Below, piece after piece: positions 13,258-24,188 of a stretch of 64,000 bases of DNA. How positions within the stretch are numbered: the first letter of the stretch is position 1; every line of letters starts with the position of its first letter. Source of the stretch: Linnemannia elongata (Eukaryota > Mortierellomycota > Mortierellomycetes > Mortierellales > Mortierellaceae); the NCBI GenBank assembly GCA_036320915.1, contig JAXBDG010000017.1:620001-684000 (forward strand). Reading direction: 5' to 3'. The position numbers and the translations under genes were made by a program. The notes beneath the pieces are model-generated. The model worked only from the letters and a program-made list of their open reading frames with translations. It was not told where the DNA came from and searched no databases.

Positions 13258-16200
13258 ATGAACCCCTTCTCGGTCGTGTCACACATCCAATCCAACCTCC
13301 CTTCGCTCCCTACCGCCCTCCTCCAGCGAAGGAAGTCCGCCGTCGTCAACGTCGTCGTCCATTCTAGTCCTCTCACCAAGACTGCACCCTCAACAACTAC
13401 CACTACCACCACCACTACCACCCGCACACACCCTCTCCCTCCCCATGCTCCCACATCAACCACAACCACAACCATCGTCGAAGAACACAAAGAAGAGCAG
13501 GAGCTGACTGAGCAAGCCCCAGCTGCAATCGTCGCTTCTGTCCCCAACAAGCCCAGAAACAACCCGCAGGCCATCATCGGTAACTTTGATGGTGCTACCG
13601 AGGCTGAAATCAAGCTCGCAACGGTGGATTTGAGCACAGACCTGGGCTCCAAGAACTTGAACCGACATAGCATCCATATCATGCCGGTCTCCACCCCTCC
13701 TGTTGTTGCTGAGGAGAAGAACTTGCAGCGAATTGCCCTTCGTCGACACACCTCATTCCCTACTCCCAACACCGTCCAAAGCTCCCACGCCAACGACAGC
13801 AATGGTCTACCCGAAAGGGCTGCCTCGCTCGATGGTTATGACCGTGCCAAGATCCTCAAGTCCTCACCCTCCGATGCTGTCCAGGCTACGACCATGATTA
13901 GCCAGCCTAGGCCTTCCCACCTCAGGCACACCCGATCCTCTTCCCTCCCTCATTCACTTGGCGCTCCTGCCCAATCCCCTCGTTCACCAGCCACAGTACC
14001 TACCCCCCATGCGCCAGCTTCGTTGCTGTCTAATATACCCCCTGTGGATTCCTCAATGGTGGATAGTGACGACGAAAGCGAGGAGGATTCTGAGGACTCT
14101 GTTGAGGACTCTGAAGAAGACTCTGAGGAGGACGGAGCTGAAGAACACCCGGAGGATCAAGACCAATCGAGCCAGCCCCGGTCTCAATTCGGATCTGCCA
14201 GCGATCTTGCTGCAGCAGCTGCAGCCCCAGTATTGGCTGCTTCAACTCTTGGCAAGGAAGCCGTCATTGTCACTCCTCCAGCCTCGCCCTCCCTCAATGC
14301 TGCTGCCACCGCTACCAAGGCACCGACTACTGTCCCAGTCTCAACCCCTGCCCCCATCGTTGTTGCCCCTGCTCCTCTTTCTCCTCCTACTTCATCTCCT
14401 CCTTCCCCATCTCCCAGAAAGACAACATTCACACCCTTCACCCCTGCACCGATTATGGTCGTTTCTCACCAAAACTCTCCAAGCATACCGCCATCGTCCC
14501 CCATCCACTCTGTCACCTACGTCTCCCCTACCACTTCCTCGACCACTACTACCTCGAAAACCACCACCACAACTACTACCACAACGACAGCAACTGTATC
14601 TCCTTCGGCTGCACCAGTTCCATCGCTCGTCTTAATAGCAACTCCTTCGACTCCCTCGACCCCCCCTTTAGCACCCGCTCCTGTCACCACAGCTGCAACA
14701 GCCACACCTCCTGCTTCTTCCCCATCGACAGCCTCCTCATTCCTCTCAGCATGGCAGGGCCGGTCCCGCGCCATGATCCCTACGATCCCCCGCCCATCGC
14801 CCTTGATGCCCTTCCGTGCCGCACGCAAGGTCGTTAGCTCTGTAACGACGGCGGGTAGTGGCCTCCTGCCCACCAAGGAGCAGTTGAACTCGATTCCTGT
14901 CGCAGGCCGTATTCTGAGCCACCCAGTGATGGACTCGACCTTGTCCTACATTGCGGAAAAGGCCTCAGAGCGAGGCATCGACCTCCACGCCTTGACGGGC
15001 GGCATTGACCCCAAGAAGTTGATTCGACCTGAGGATGTTCCTTACCGCAAGCTGAACAAGACTATGATCCACCAGGCTATGACTCTCTCTGTACTTGCTG
15101 TTCAAAAGGAGGAGTTGTCCAAGGCTATGGACGATGAGGATGGTGATGATGCCTTTGAGCTCTACTTGGCTGCTGTTAATACTCTGCTGCACTCTTTGCC
15201 TTGTAAGCATCCTTGTTTATTTTGGCGTCTTTTTTTTTTTTTTTTTTTTTTTTGTATGTTCTTTATTTTGCTGTGCCCAATTACTAGACAACTCCACTAA
15301 GAACCCTTTTTTTTTCTTCGATATCATAGTCGAGACATGTGATCCTCTTCGCCGGGAAGCCTTTGAGACCCAGCTCCGCTCCTTCCTTGACGACCAACTC
15401 TGTCAAAAGGATGACGGGTACCTCAGCGAGACCGGAAGCACCTCCAAAAGGCTGCGTCGTCGTCGCAGGAGAAGGCATCGTCAGCACCATGACCAGGCCA
15501 CATCCCTGATCCATCAGCACACTCAAGAGACCACTGCCGAGCCCACGACCTCCCAGGGCCACCAGCGCCGTCAACAGATCCGTCAAAAGAACTTGCAGCG
15601 GGAGCAGCGCATCAAGCAACAGCAGCTGATGATGCAGCAGCAAGCCTTGGAGAAGCAGCAGCAGCAAGAGCAGAAGGAGAAGAGGCGACAGGAGAAGAAG
15701 ATTGCCTCTGCCATGGCTGCCGCCGCTGCCTCGCAGAAGCAGCAGCCTGGTAAAGCGTCTGCGCCGGCCCAACAGGACCGTTCTGCCGCTAAGAAGAGCA
15801 GCAAGCGCTCGTCACACTCTCGTGGTCGTCAGGCTGCACAGTATGCCCAACATCCTCATGAGGTTTATGATGACCACAGCAACAACAATGGAGGTGGTTT
15901 GGGAGATACGATTATTTCGACCGCTGTCCACTCGGCTATCCGCCTGAAGCAGTCGCCTATCCCTGATGTCGTCAAATCATGCCTCCGCACCTCTAAGACC
16001 ATCTTCAACAAGGTCGACGAGCGGTTCCATCTGCAGGACAAGGCCTGGGAGCTGTCCAAGAACTCGATCGAGAAGGCCATTGAGCTCGATGAGCAGTATG
16101 CGATCCACGAAGTGGTCACCGAGACTGTCTTCGCCACCCTCACGGGTTTGGTCAAGGCCGGAATCGCTTACAAGGAGTCGCCCAGCTATGCTGCTGTCCG

Positions 16201-16864
16201 TGCCGCTGCATCTGAGAACGGCAAGATTGCGGCTGCCCCACCAGTGCAGGTCCTGGAGTCTGCCTCTCCCTCGTCGAGGTCACTTCACCCCCATGGCGCT
16301 CAGCCGTCTTCCAAGAGGTCCTCCAAGTCCAAGAAGGCTGCTGCCGCATTGAAGGAGAAGGAGAAGGCCGCCGCTGCGGCGGCTGCTGCGGCTGCCGCCA
16401 ATTCGTCGATCACCTCTCGATGGATTCGTCGTCCCCAAAGCGTAGTGGTTGAGAGCGAGGGCAGCTCGGACTCTGAGAAAGATTCGGACGACAGTGATTC
16501 GGACTCGGACTCTGACTCTGAAGCCGAGCAGTCGAAGACGAAGAAGACCTGCAAGAACAAGCTTGTTTCGTCTTCTGCCTCGTCGTCTTCTGCCTCGTCG
16601 TCTTCTTCTGCCTTCTCGTCTGGATCATCTTCGTGTTCGTCCACAGCTGGTTCTGGGGCTGAGAACGACTCGGATTCGGATAACGAGACCGTCGAGTTGA
16701 ACCACGAAACCTTGCGCCCCTCGGCTACCTCACGAAGTGGGTTTAGCCACAGCGATACCTCTAAGCTGCCTCCTCCCCCTCCTTACTCGGAACAGGTCCG
16801 TGAGAAGATTGATATGTTTATGGCACTCAAGGGCGCTGCCTCCCTCCTGGTCGGTAGCCTTTAA
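13258..16864 (+). CDS. large low-complexity protein with a MIT-like helical domain
   Basis: Exon 1 (13258-15202) joins exon 2 (15330-16864) in phase 1, giving about 1159 residues. The first 500 residues are Ser/Thr/Pro-rich with an acidic Glu/Asp/Ser block near 270. Around residues 605-670 a helical segment (AVQKEELSKAM ... FELYLAAVNTLLHSLP, continuing across the splice) resembles a MIT domain, which in other proteins binds ESCRT-III tails or microtubules. Exon 2 encodes a Gln/Lys-rich coiled-coil-like part, a conserved-looking helical region (VVKSCLRTSKTIFNKVDERF onward), poly-Ala, an acidic DSDSDS tract and a proline-rich YSEQV tail. An alternative acceptor at 15289 is also in frame, but the one at 15329 has a far better polypyrimidine tract. 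The MIT call is by eye and moderate. From position 15494 the gene is duplicated at 39610. Confidence 0.75.
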
Positions 16865-17223
16865 AACCTCAAGTTTGTTCGCTTAGAAACACCATATCAC
16901 CATTTATAAAACATGAACATAAACAAAGAAAACAAGCATTCTAGCATTCCTAGTATACTTAGACGTAGTTAAAAATATGACAATACATATTTTTGTGACA
17001 AAGTGATACAACTCTTGTCTGGACTATGGTGGCGAAAAGAAGGCAAAGTCTTATGGTGACGTCCATTTTCTGATTGGTTCTCACTATACCACGTATTAAG
17101 CTCCAACCTTGCTGTGGAAGAAATCCGTCCCGCACAAAAAGCATTACACTCCTTTTTCCTTCCATTTTACCCTTCATTTTTCCTTCTACCTCTCTATCTC
17201 TGCACTCCTAAATTCCAGGAAGG

Positions 17224-18712
17224 ATGATACCCCGTAGATCATGCTGGACACTGAGCTGTCTTCTTCTCACTGTACTCCTACTCTCCACCCTCTGCACCGC
17301 CAGTCTAGATAATATCTACCGCGGTCATGAACTGCGCGCCGTGACCCCTGCCACCACTGAATTGACCATCTCGGACCCCAACGTACAGAATCACTATATC
17401 GAAATGAACACCACCTGCTTTCTTTCAGGAAATGAATATGGGACCATCTTAGCAATTGGTATGAAGGGCATATGCAACTAATGGCACAGAGCATGGGTCG
17501 TCGTTTCGACAAATGTCATATAGTTGACCCTATATTTTTCTTTACAAAAACGGTGTAGATGTCGGGTCATCATATACGATTGCAGGGTACAGCACCGAGG
17601 ATGGGGAGTGCATATTCGTCAGGAATGAGCACGGAGATACCAAAATCCCAAACATCATCGTCTCCTTCCCTACCAACGACAACACCACCATCTTCACCAC
17701 TATGGCCCGACATATGAAGGAACTGGCGGAGGCGCAGATTGGGAACGACACCAAGATCACAAGTATTATACTTGTGATTCCGGGAGGATTCGATGATGAC
17801 CAAAGGGTGGCGGTCGCGCAAGCTGTTAGGGCTGCGGGCGAAAAGGGGAAGGAGGGCGAGAAGAAAGCAGATTTGGAATTCTTCAGAACACTGAATCGTC
17901 ACACGGCGGCGGCGATGGCGTACGGGCTCGATAATGGGTTTATCTATGAGGGAGCGGGTATCAGAGAGCCAGAGGTGTGGGAACTGGTGGTCGTGGATCT
18001 GGAGGAGACGAGGTTTGATGTGGGGCTATGGGAGATTGATAGTGGAGTGTATGAAAGGATGGGACTTCTTGAGAGACAGGGCGGTGGTGGGTTTGGTGAG
18101 GAGGCTGCTGATCGAGCAGTGATGGAAGGAATTGTGGAGGAGTTTTTGAGAGGTGCGGGAGGGTCTTTCGGTGCAAAGGAAGAGGCTGAGATCCAGCAGC
18201 GGCGAAAGGCGATCTTGAGCGATGAGATTTTGACGGGACGACTCAGGAGGGAGGTGACCAAGATGAACAACGTGTTCTTGGCGGCATCGCTCCACGTCCA
18301 ACCGGTCGCCGACACGACTGTTGATATTTCGAGTCATCACACAGTTCGCATCGAAATCGATTCCTTCTTTGACGACCGCGACCTCTCCTTATCACTGAAC
18401 CTCTCCCAATGGCAAGATCTGCGCTCTCGCTCGCTGACATCAATACTCGACACCATAGACGAAGTCCTGGAAAAGTTCGAGGTCATGGACGACTATACCA
18501 AGTGGACGACGAAGCCGCTCGACAAGAGCGAGGTCGATCATGTGCTAGTCATTGGCTCGTCATCCCGGATCCCCGAGGCGATTCAGTTGATTGAACAGCA
18601 CTTTCGAGGGCGGTTGAGTGTTCCAATGACAATCGATCCGGCGTTCTTGAGTGTACGGGGGGGGGCGAAACTTGCGTGGGAGTTTGGACGTCCGATTCTA
18701 TGTTTTTTTTAG
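17224..18712 (+). CDS. Hsp70-like protein, secretory signal, ATPase domain only (copy A)
   Basis: Exons 17224-17458 and 17559-18712 join in phase 1 to give about 462 residues. The N-terminus is a clear signal peptide (basic MIPRR, Leu-rich core, CTAS cleavage site). The splice recreates the Hsp70 phosphate-1 motif IDVGSSYT (about residue 78; canonical IDLGTTYS). Other Hsp70 landmarks follow: an AAAMAYGLD stretch, a degenerate phosphate-2 motif DLEETRFDVGLWEID near 225 (canonical DLGGGTFDVS) and the adenosine motif VIGSSSRIPEAIQLIE near 410. The frame ends soon after, so no substrate-binding domain is present. Signal peptide, length and missing C-terminal domain recall the ER chaperone-like STCH/HSPA13 (about 470 residues). 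Loss of the GGG loop suggests weak or no ATP hydrolysis. A near-identical copy lies at 41339 and an old relic at 51908. Confidence 0.82.
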
Positions 18713-18846
18713 CGTAGGCGAAAAAAGATGTTGCAGAATAAATAAGTGGTTGGTAGCAATTGCTAGCAAGGCTACATATCAATTGGCTTATTACTCTCCA
18801 CGTATTTTTAAGTCTTCATCTGGAATGGGGCGCAGGGGCCACTGTT

Positions 18847-18853
18847 GTATAAG
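18847..18853. repeat. left target-site duplication of the hAT element
   Basis: GTATAAG directly abuts the left terminal inverted repeat and recurs at 23869-23875 next to the right one. It is present once at the empty site in copy B, 42960-42966. hAT elements normally make 8-bp duplications; only 7 bp match here. Confidence 0.8.
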
Positions 18854-19087
18854 CAGTGGCTGGGAGAGGTTGTGAGAGGGGGACAAAATCTTTGTTCTGG
18901 GAGGGGGACCTCATTGCTGAGAGGGATTTTTCCCGGTCACACAAACTTTTGTTCCCGCTTTACAGAGCAATCCTGTCCCTCTCTGACATGCGGTCCTGTC
19001 CCTCTCTCAAAGAGGTCCAAACCCTATCCCAAGAGTGGGACATCCCACTTGAGATGTGGGCCATTCTCCCTACAACATAGAAATAAA
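18854..19087 (+). repeat. hAT left terminal inverted repeat (234 bp)
   Basis: It begins CAGTGGCTGG and ends AAATAAA. It is the reverse complement of 23635-23868 without a visible mismatch. The length far exceeds the 10-30 bp usual for hAT ends. Confidence 0.92.
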
Positions 19088-19248
19088 ATCTGTGCCTTAG
19101 TTTAAAATAAGCTTGTACTTTTATTTTTTTGCTCCCTCTCTTCTACTCCTCATCACATTTTCCTTTCGTTCTTTTTTTCATTCTTTCTACCCCTCCCCTG
19201 TCTCCTTCCCTTTCCACACTTGTTAGAGTGTTCATAATAAACTTTTAT

Positions 19249-22200
19249 TTATGCTGAGAAGCGTTGACAAATGGTTTTCTCCAAAGAATGGAAAAAAATG
19301 ATGTTGCGAAAGCCATCATCTGAAAGCCGCGCTCGACGCGCTGAATATACTACTCCCGCTTTGCTGAAGAGTCGTTCCGATTCTGAGGAAGTCGCCTGAA
19401 TGCTCAGGAACATTCGAGCCACGGCACACAATCCGGCAAAATTGTACAACCCTTCCTTAGTTCGCTAAAACGCTAGCGGGTCCTTGAAATATTTCTTGTT
19501 AGAGTCGGCGTTTATGGGACTGAGGATCGGTTTGTACGAGATCAGGCCACATAGAGCGCTCACGGCCCAGTCCTGAATGAGAGCACGATCGTCGGCTTGG
19601 CCTCTATTCTTGCTGGTTCCATGTTTCCTCCTTCCTTCTATTTCCTTGTTGGCAAAATGTCGAATAATCTCTCTGTAGACAAGAGTTTCTGCCCTCAGTC
19701 TGTTCGTCGGCGGAGTCTTGGCATCCGTTTGTGGAATTTGGAGAGGAAAATCGGCTGGAAGGGTGAATGGACCCTCCACTGGGATGCGCAGACGGTACTC
19801 CAGTGATAGCTTGAAGGGTAATCGAGCAATATCTGGACGGGAATCTTGGGCAACGCCTAATGTGGGGTCAGCGAGTGAGGCAGCAGCTTCTTCAGCAGCT
19901 ATCTGGGCGTCTCGTTCGGCAACTTGACGGGGGTTGTCAAGATCCCAGATCGTTGACGTAGCACAAGCAGGATTGAGGTACATGGCAAGCAACATGCCGT
20001 CGGGAATGTCATCCAGAGGCCAATTATACTCAATGTGGGTTTTGAGCTGCTCGTACATAAAAATCGCCGTCCCTGTCTTGTACTGTTCCGGGTTTGAAAT
20101 GACGTCGTGAGCTTGGATGCAAGCCTGCGAGATGGTCGAGTATCCTGAGCCTCCGATCCAGTGTGTGAAGTCCGCCGCAGGGGTCAAGAGTCGGTCAGTC
20201 TCCTTCAACAGTTCCAGTTCGTCGTCCGTAGGTAGCGACGTCTCAATCGTCTTGAACTTGGCTCGCTCCTCCGCAGAGATTTTATCCAGTTGTAACAGCG
20301 CCTCGAAAGTTTTACTTAACACGGGACTGATGTCCAGTATCCTCGATATCATCGCCAGCTTTGAGTTCCAACGAGTTGTATTGGCCGAGACGAGTGTAAC
20401 CTCTTCCTGCTTGTATCTGAGAGACCGGAAGGAGGGTGCAGAAGGTTGAGGATTGGCAATCGGCTCGACATCATCAGAAGGCAGCTGGGCTTGAGCAGGA
20501 GCGCCGTCAGTTGGAGGGGCCTGAGGAGGATTTGCACACGGCCCAACGTTAGCGGCAAGCTGCTGGGTGAGTGCAGGAACACCATCGGCAGGAGTGGACG
20601 ACACGGCGTCTAGGGAGGGTGCTTGAGCTTGAGCGAGCAAAGGGACACCATCGACCCGGCGCGCGGCGATGAGGTATGTGCCCCATTTGTCATTGCGTAC
20701 TTTTTTGGCAACCGAATTGTTGTTGAAGAATGAGACAATGGCGGCACACTTGTTGGTGATGTCCACCAAAGGTTTTGTCTTGTCCCAAGCCTTGTTAATG
20801 CAGAGCTGCATCTTGTGAGCGGTGCAGGCGACCCAATACGCCCCAGTATTCTGCTCGCATTCTTGGAGACTCTTTTTGATGTTCGCTCCCTGATCACTGG
20901 TCATGCCAACAACCTTGCTCGTAAGAGACCACTGATCCACGACTCGGTCTATCATATTAATATATCAACGGCAGCTGTTAATAAAAGGTTAAGATTTAAG
21001 AGGCGCATATTTGTGAGTGAATATAAAGAGTACTTACTAATAACATTTGTGACAACCAGGGCAGATATCCTGGATTCCTTGAGGAGCTCCATACCGATAA
21101 CCACGGACGACATCCTGTATCCTCGCGTTATATAGTGGAAAGTAACGCCGAGATACTTTCTCTTGTTGGTCGAGCATGTCCAGGCATCCGTCGTGATCGA
21201 CCCTCCGTCGATATTAGCGAGCAGGTAATTAACGGTTTGACGTTTTTTTTCGAGGACCTTGACGCGAAGGTGGTTCTGTAGAGTGTCGTGGGAGGGTAGT
21301 TGGAACTGCGGATTCAGAATTCTGCAGAACTCTTTCAAGTTTGCTGATGTCGCGATATGGTAAGGCAAGCCGTCCATCGCAACGAGTCTCATCAATTGGT
21401 GCTCGGCGCTCTGCTGTTGTGTCTCACTCCATGCAAACGCAGTGCCGGTGTTGGTGTTAAGGATGTGTGCAGTTTTGGACCTCTTTGACTTTGATGGTGT
21501 CGGTGGTAAGGCGTCCTGTTTCAGATTCTCGAGAATAAGCGAAGCCCGCCGTTGTCGTTCCTGGAAATATTCGATGTCGGCCAAGATGGCAGGATGTTTG
21601 CGCATCAGATGCTTACGACGCCCGCTGGCAGTACCTTGCGGGTTGTTGCAAACTGTGGTTACGCCATCGACCTCTTTCAAGATTTTGCAATAATATTTGT
21701 CCGGTCCCTTCTCAAAGCAGAATAATGCCGAAGAGTTTGAGCGAGGGGTTTTTTCTGCGACGTTGTCGATGGGTTCTGTGTCCTCGGCGCCCAATGGATC
21801 GGGGTCGGTGCATTCGATGTCGGCGTCGGTGGGAATCCTCTCGGTGTCGCCGTCATTGGATCCAGATGAGCCAAAAAGGATTTTTCGGATGGGAACCAAC
21901 TGTAATGCTTGGAGCGCGGGCGGGGCTAGCCTTTTGCACACCGCAGCGGAAGGAAGCCTGCCCAAGGGAGTGGTAATATATAGCCGACGAAACTCCTTGC
22001 TGGCCTGGATCTCGTCCCTGGTCTCATGGCGCTGCATTATTTTCAGACAATTTTCGATCAGGTCGACGGTCAAGTCCGACCCCGTTGATGAGCTCGTCGC
22101 CAAGTAGTCGTTGATCTTGTTGTTCATCTCGTTCACTACTAAAGCGGGACTAGATAGGTCTGAGGCAGACAGCGCACAATCCTGCGTCGACGGAACAGAG

Positions 22201-23284
22201 GCTGAGCTACGGCTGACCATATCTGGCAAGGAGGCGGAGGCTGTTGGTGGATGTAATTGAGTTGAATGTTGGAGTTCGTGATGAAGAGGTGCGGTTGGAT
22301 ATGCGAAACGGACGGCATTAGGACTATGCGAGACGTGTGGGTGGCGGCCGAAAAGGTTGTCTCGGGCTGAATTGCTTGCAAACGGATATCCATAAGAATC
22401 AACTGAAGACATGTGGGGAGTGTTTTGTCCGGGGGCCATCTGGTAAGGCGCGTCGACTATAAGACCGTGGAAAGAAGAGGAGGAGGAGGCCGAAAATGCA
22501 CGCTCTGAGGAAGGCTGGTAGACTGGCCGGGCGGGCGAGGGTTGCACATTGGCGTGCTGGTAAGTAGAGGAGGCGGAACCAAAGGAGTAGTGGTGGGTAG
22601 AATGGGCAGGCATATAGGAAGGGTGGTTGGCAGACGGGGTAGGACTGTACGCGGGATGGTAAGTAGAGGTGGGACCATAGGAGGACTGGTTGGTAGAAAA
22701 AGCAGCAGGAGAGGTGGCAACAGCATAGTTCGCGAGATCGGTTTGCGACTTTGATCGACTGAGTTTGCTAGGGGAACCCTCGATTAGGCTATCAATATTC
22801 TGACGAAGATGGCTTATTATAGCAGGGGATGTCCCCGCTGAAACCGAAGCCTTGGTAGGAGTGCGAGTGGGGATACCGGGGAGCCGGTAGGGATTGTACT
22901 CTGGCACTGTTGGACGGATAAATTCTGCTCTGGTGGTAATTGACTCTGTTGCGTGAAACGAAGGTCGTGTTGCTGTCGATCGCTTTCCATTCGATCTATT
23001 AGACTATAAATAAAAGTTACCAGGATCGACATATACTTTAGCACGAAGTATTACGTTACAACACTTGAAATGTCATGCAATCGACAAACGGGAACACCTA
23101 CAGGAGTACTAGGCCCAACTTCATCGTCGCCGACCAGAAAAGGCGATTCCGTATCTCCATGACCATCAAATCCGCGGCTGTTGTAGTGCAACAATTTCTC
23201 AGACTCAAGGTCTGATTCACCGTCGTCAGGCGCGTTGTTTGACGCGTTGTAAGCATCGTCTAACTCGTTATCGAAAATTGCCAT
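19249..23284 (-). pseudogene. hAT transposase, interrupted by an in-frame TAG
   Basis: Exons 23284-23102, 23003-21038 and 20948 onward join in phase through short GT..AG introns. They give about 1210 residues up to a TAG at 19467-19465, and the same frame then stays open for 71 more codons to 19249. Domains in order: a Ser/Tyr/Pro-rich disordered N-terminus; a BED-type zinc finger (C-x11-C ... H-x4-H, in YYCK ... RKHLMRKHP); the hAT core with TTDAWTCSTN (first catalytic Asp), TSDQGAN and CTAHKMQLCIN; a low-complexity insertion; and, after the TAG, the dimerisation signature TSSESERLFSKAG. The stop falls where the hAT C-terminal domain normally has a tryptophan in the LxFW-type motif, so TGG to TAG is the simplest explanation. 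The truncated protein would lack dimerisation and probably be inactive, unless the stop is read through. Confidence 0.85.
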
Positions 23285-23424
23285 TGCTGGGAGGAGGAGG
23301 TGGCAAGGGATGGAACAAGGATTTTGAAAAGAAAACGAAAGAAAAACAGTGGTTGGGAACAAATAGACACGCAATAAGAAAGAAGATGTTGGAAAGGGAG
23401 AAAGGGATGGGATGGGAGAGGGAT

Positions 23425-23444
23425 AAAAAGAAAAGAAAGAAACA

Positions 23445-23491
<47 letters not shown>

Positions 23492-23627
23492 CAAGAAAGC
23501 AAGAAAGCAAGAAAGCAAGAAAGCAAGAAAGCAAGAAAGCAAGAAAGCAAGAAAGCAAGAAAGCAAGAAAGAAAGAAAGAAAGAAAGAAGAAAGAAAGAA
23601 GAAAGAAAAGAAAAAAGAAAGAAGTAA
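23425..23627. repeat. (GAAA)n / (GCAAGAAA)n microsatellite inside the hAT element
   Basis: About 200 bp of GAAA units with a central block of about ten GCAAGAAA units. It lies between the transposase start codon and the right inverted repeat, where the transposase promoter should be. Confidence 0.93.
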
Positions 23628-23634
23628 TTCAGGC

Positions 23635-23868
23635 TTTATTTCTATGTTGTAGGGAGAATGGCCCACATCTCAAGTGGGATGTCCCACTCTTGGGATAGGG
23701 TTTGGACCTCTTTGAGAGAGGGACAGGACCGCATGTCAGAGAGGGACAGGATTGCTCTGTAAAGCGGGAACAAAAGTTTGTGTGACCGGGAAAAATCCCT
23801 CTCAGCAATGAGGTCCCCCTCCCAGAACAAAGATTTTGTCCCCCTCTCACAACCTCTCCCAGCCACTG
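23635..23868 (-). repeat. hAT right terminal inverted repeat (234 bp)
   Basis: Reverse complement of 18854-19087, ending CCCAGCCACTG. It is followed by the target duplication GTATAAG at 23869-23875. Confidence 0.92.
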
Positions 23869-24150
23869 GTATAAGGTAACCGTCAAAAACGCCTTCAAGT
23901 TTATAGAAGGCCCTTAAACGAAAGCCCCAAGTCGCGCGTCGAACATCACTGGCATCCTTTTTTCAGTATTGTCGCATCTTCCTGTGACCTCATCACTACT
24001 GTTCCTCGTCATCATCCCCATCCCGCTTTTTACGCTATTTTTTCAAGATGTTCCGGACACATCCCCTCGAATTACCTGAGATTCGCTCAAGAATAGCCAG
24101 CAGTCTTTGTCTCAAAGATCTCACGTCCTGTACGCGTGTATGTCAGGATT

Positions 24151-24166
24151 GGAATGATTCATTCAC
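24151..24166. repeat. left target-site duplication of the LINE
   Basis: GGAATGATTCATTCAC here is repeated as GGAATGATTCACTCAC at 29184-29199 (15 of 16 identical). It occurs once in LRR4, where the coding sequence continues directly. Confidence 0.9.
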
Positions 24167-24188
24167 CCATCAACGACTTCTTTCCACA

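Larger units (their letters stand above)
18854..23868 (-). mobile_element. hAT-superfamily DNA transposon, 5015 bp
   Basis: The element is bounded by 234-bp terminal inverted repeats starting CAGTGGCTGGG and flanked by a 7-bp target duplication. It encodes one transposase on the minus strand with BED zinc finger, hAT catalytic core and C-terminal dimerisation domain. It sits between the Hsp70-like gene and LRR1. The paralogous site at 42966/42967 is uninterrupted, so the element arrived after the local duplication. The inverted repeats look identical, which suggests recent insertion. Confidence 0.93.

Noticed and set aside
15290..15329. Alternative first acceptor of the MIT-like gene intron (TACTAG at 15289)
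   Set aside because: In frame, but it adds a poly-Phe stretch from a polypyrimidine tract that clearly belongs to the downstream acceptor.
18845..19105. 86-codon frame identical in part to a frame at 23629-23898
   Set aside because: The shared protein is only the translation of the 234-bp hAT inverted repeats.
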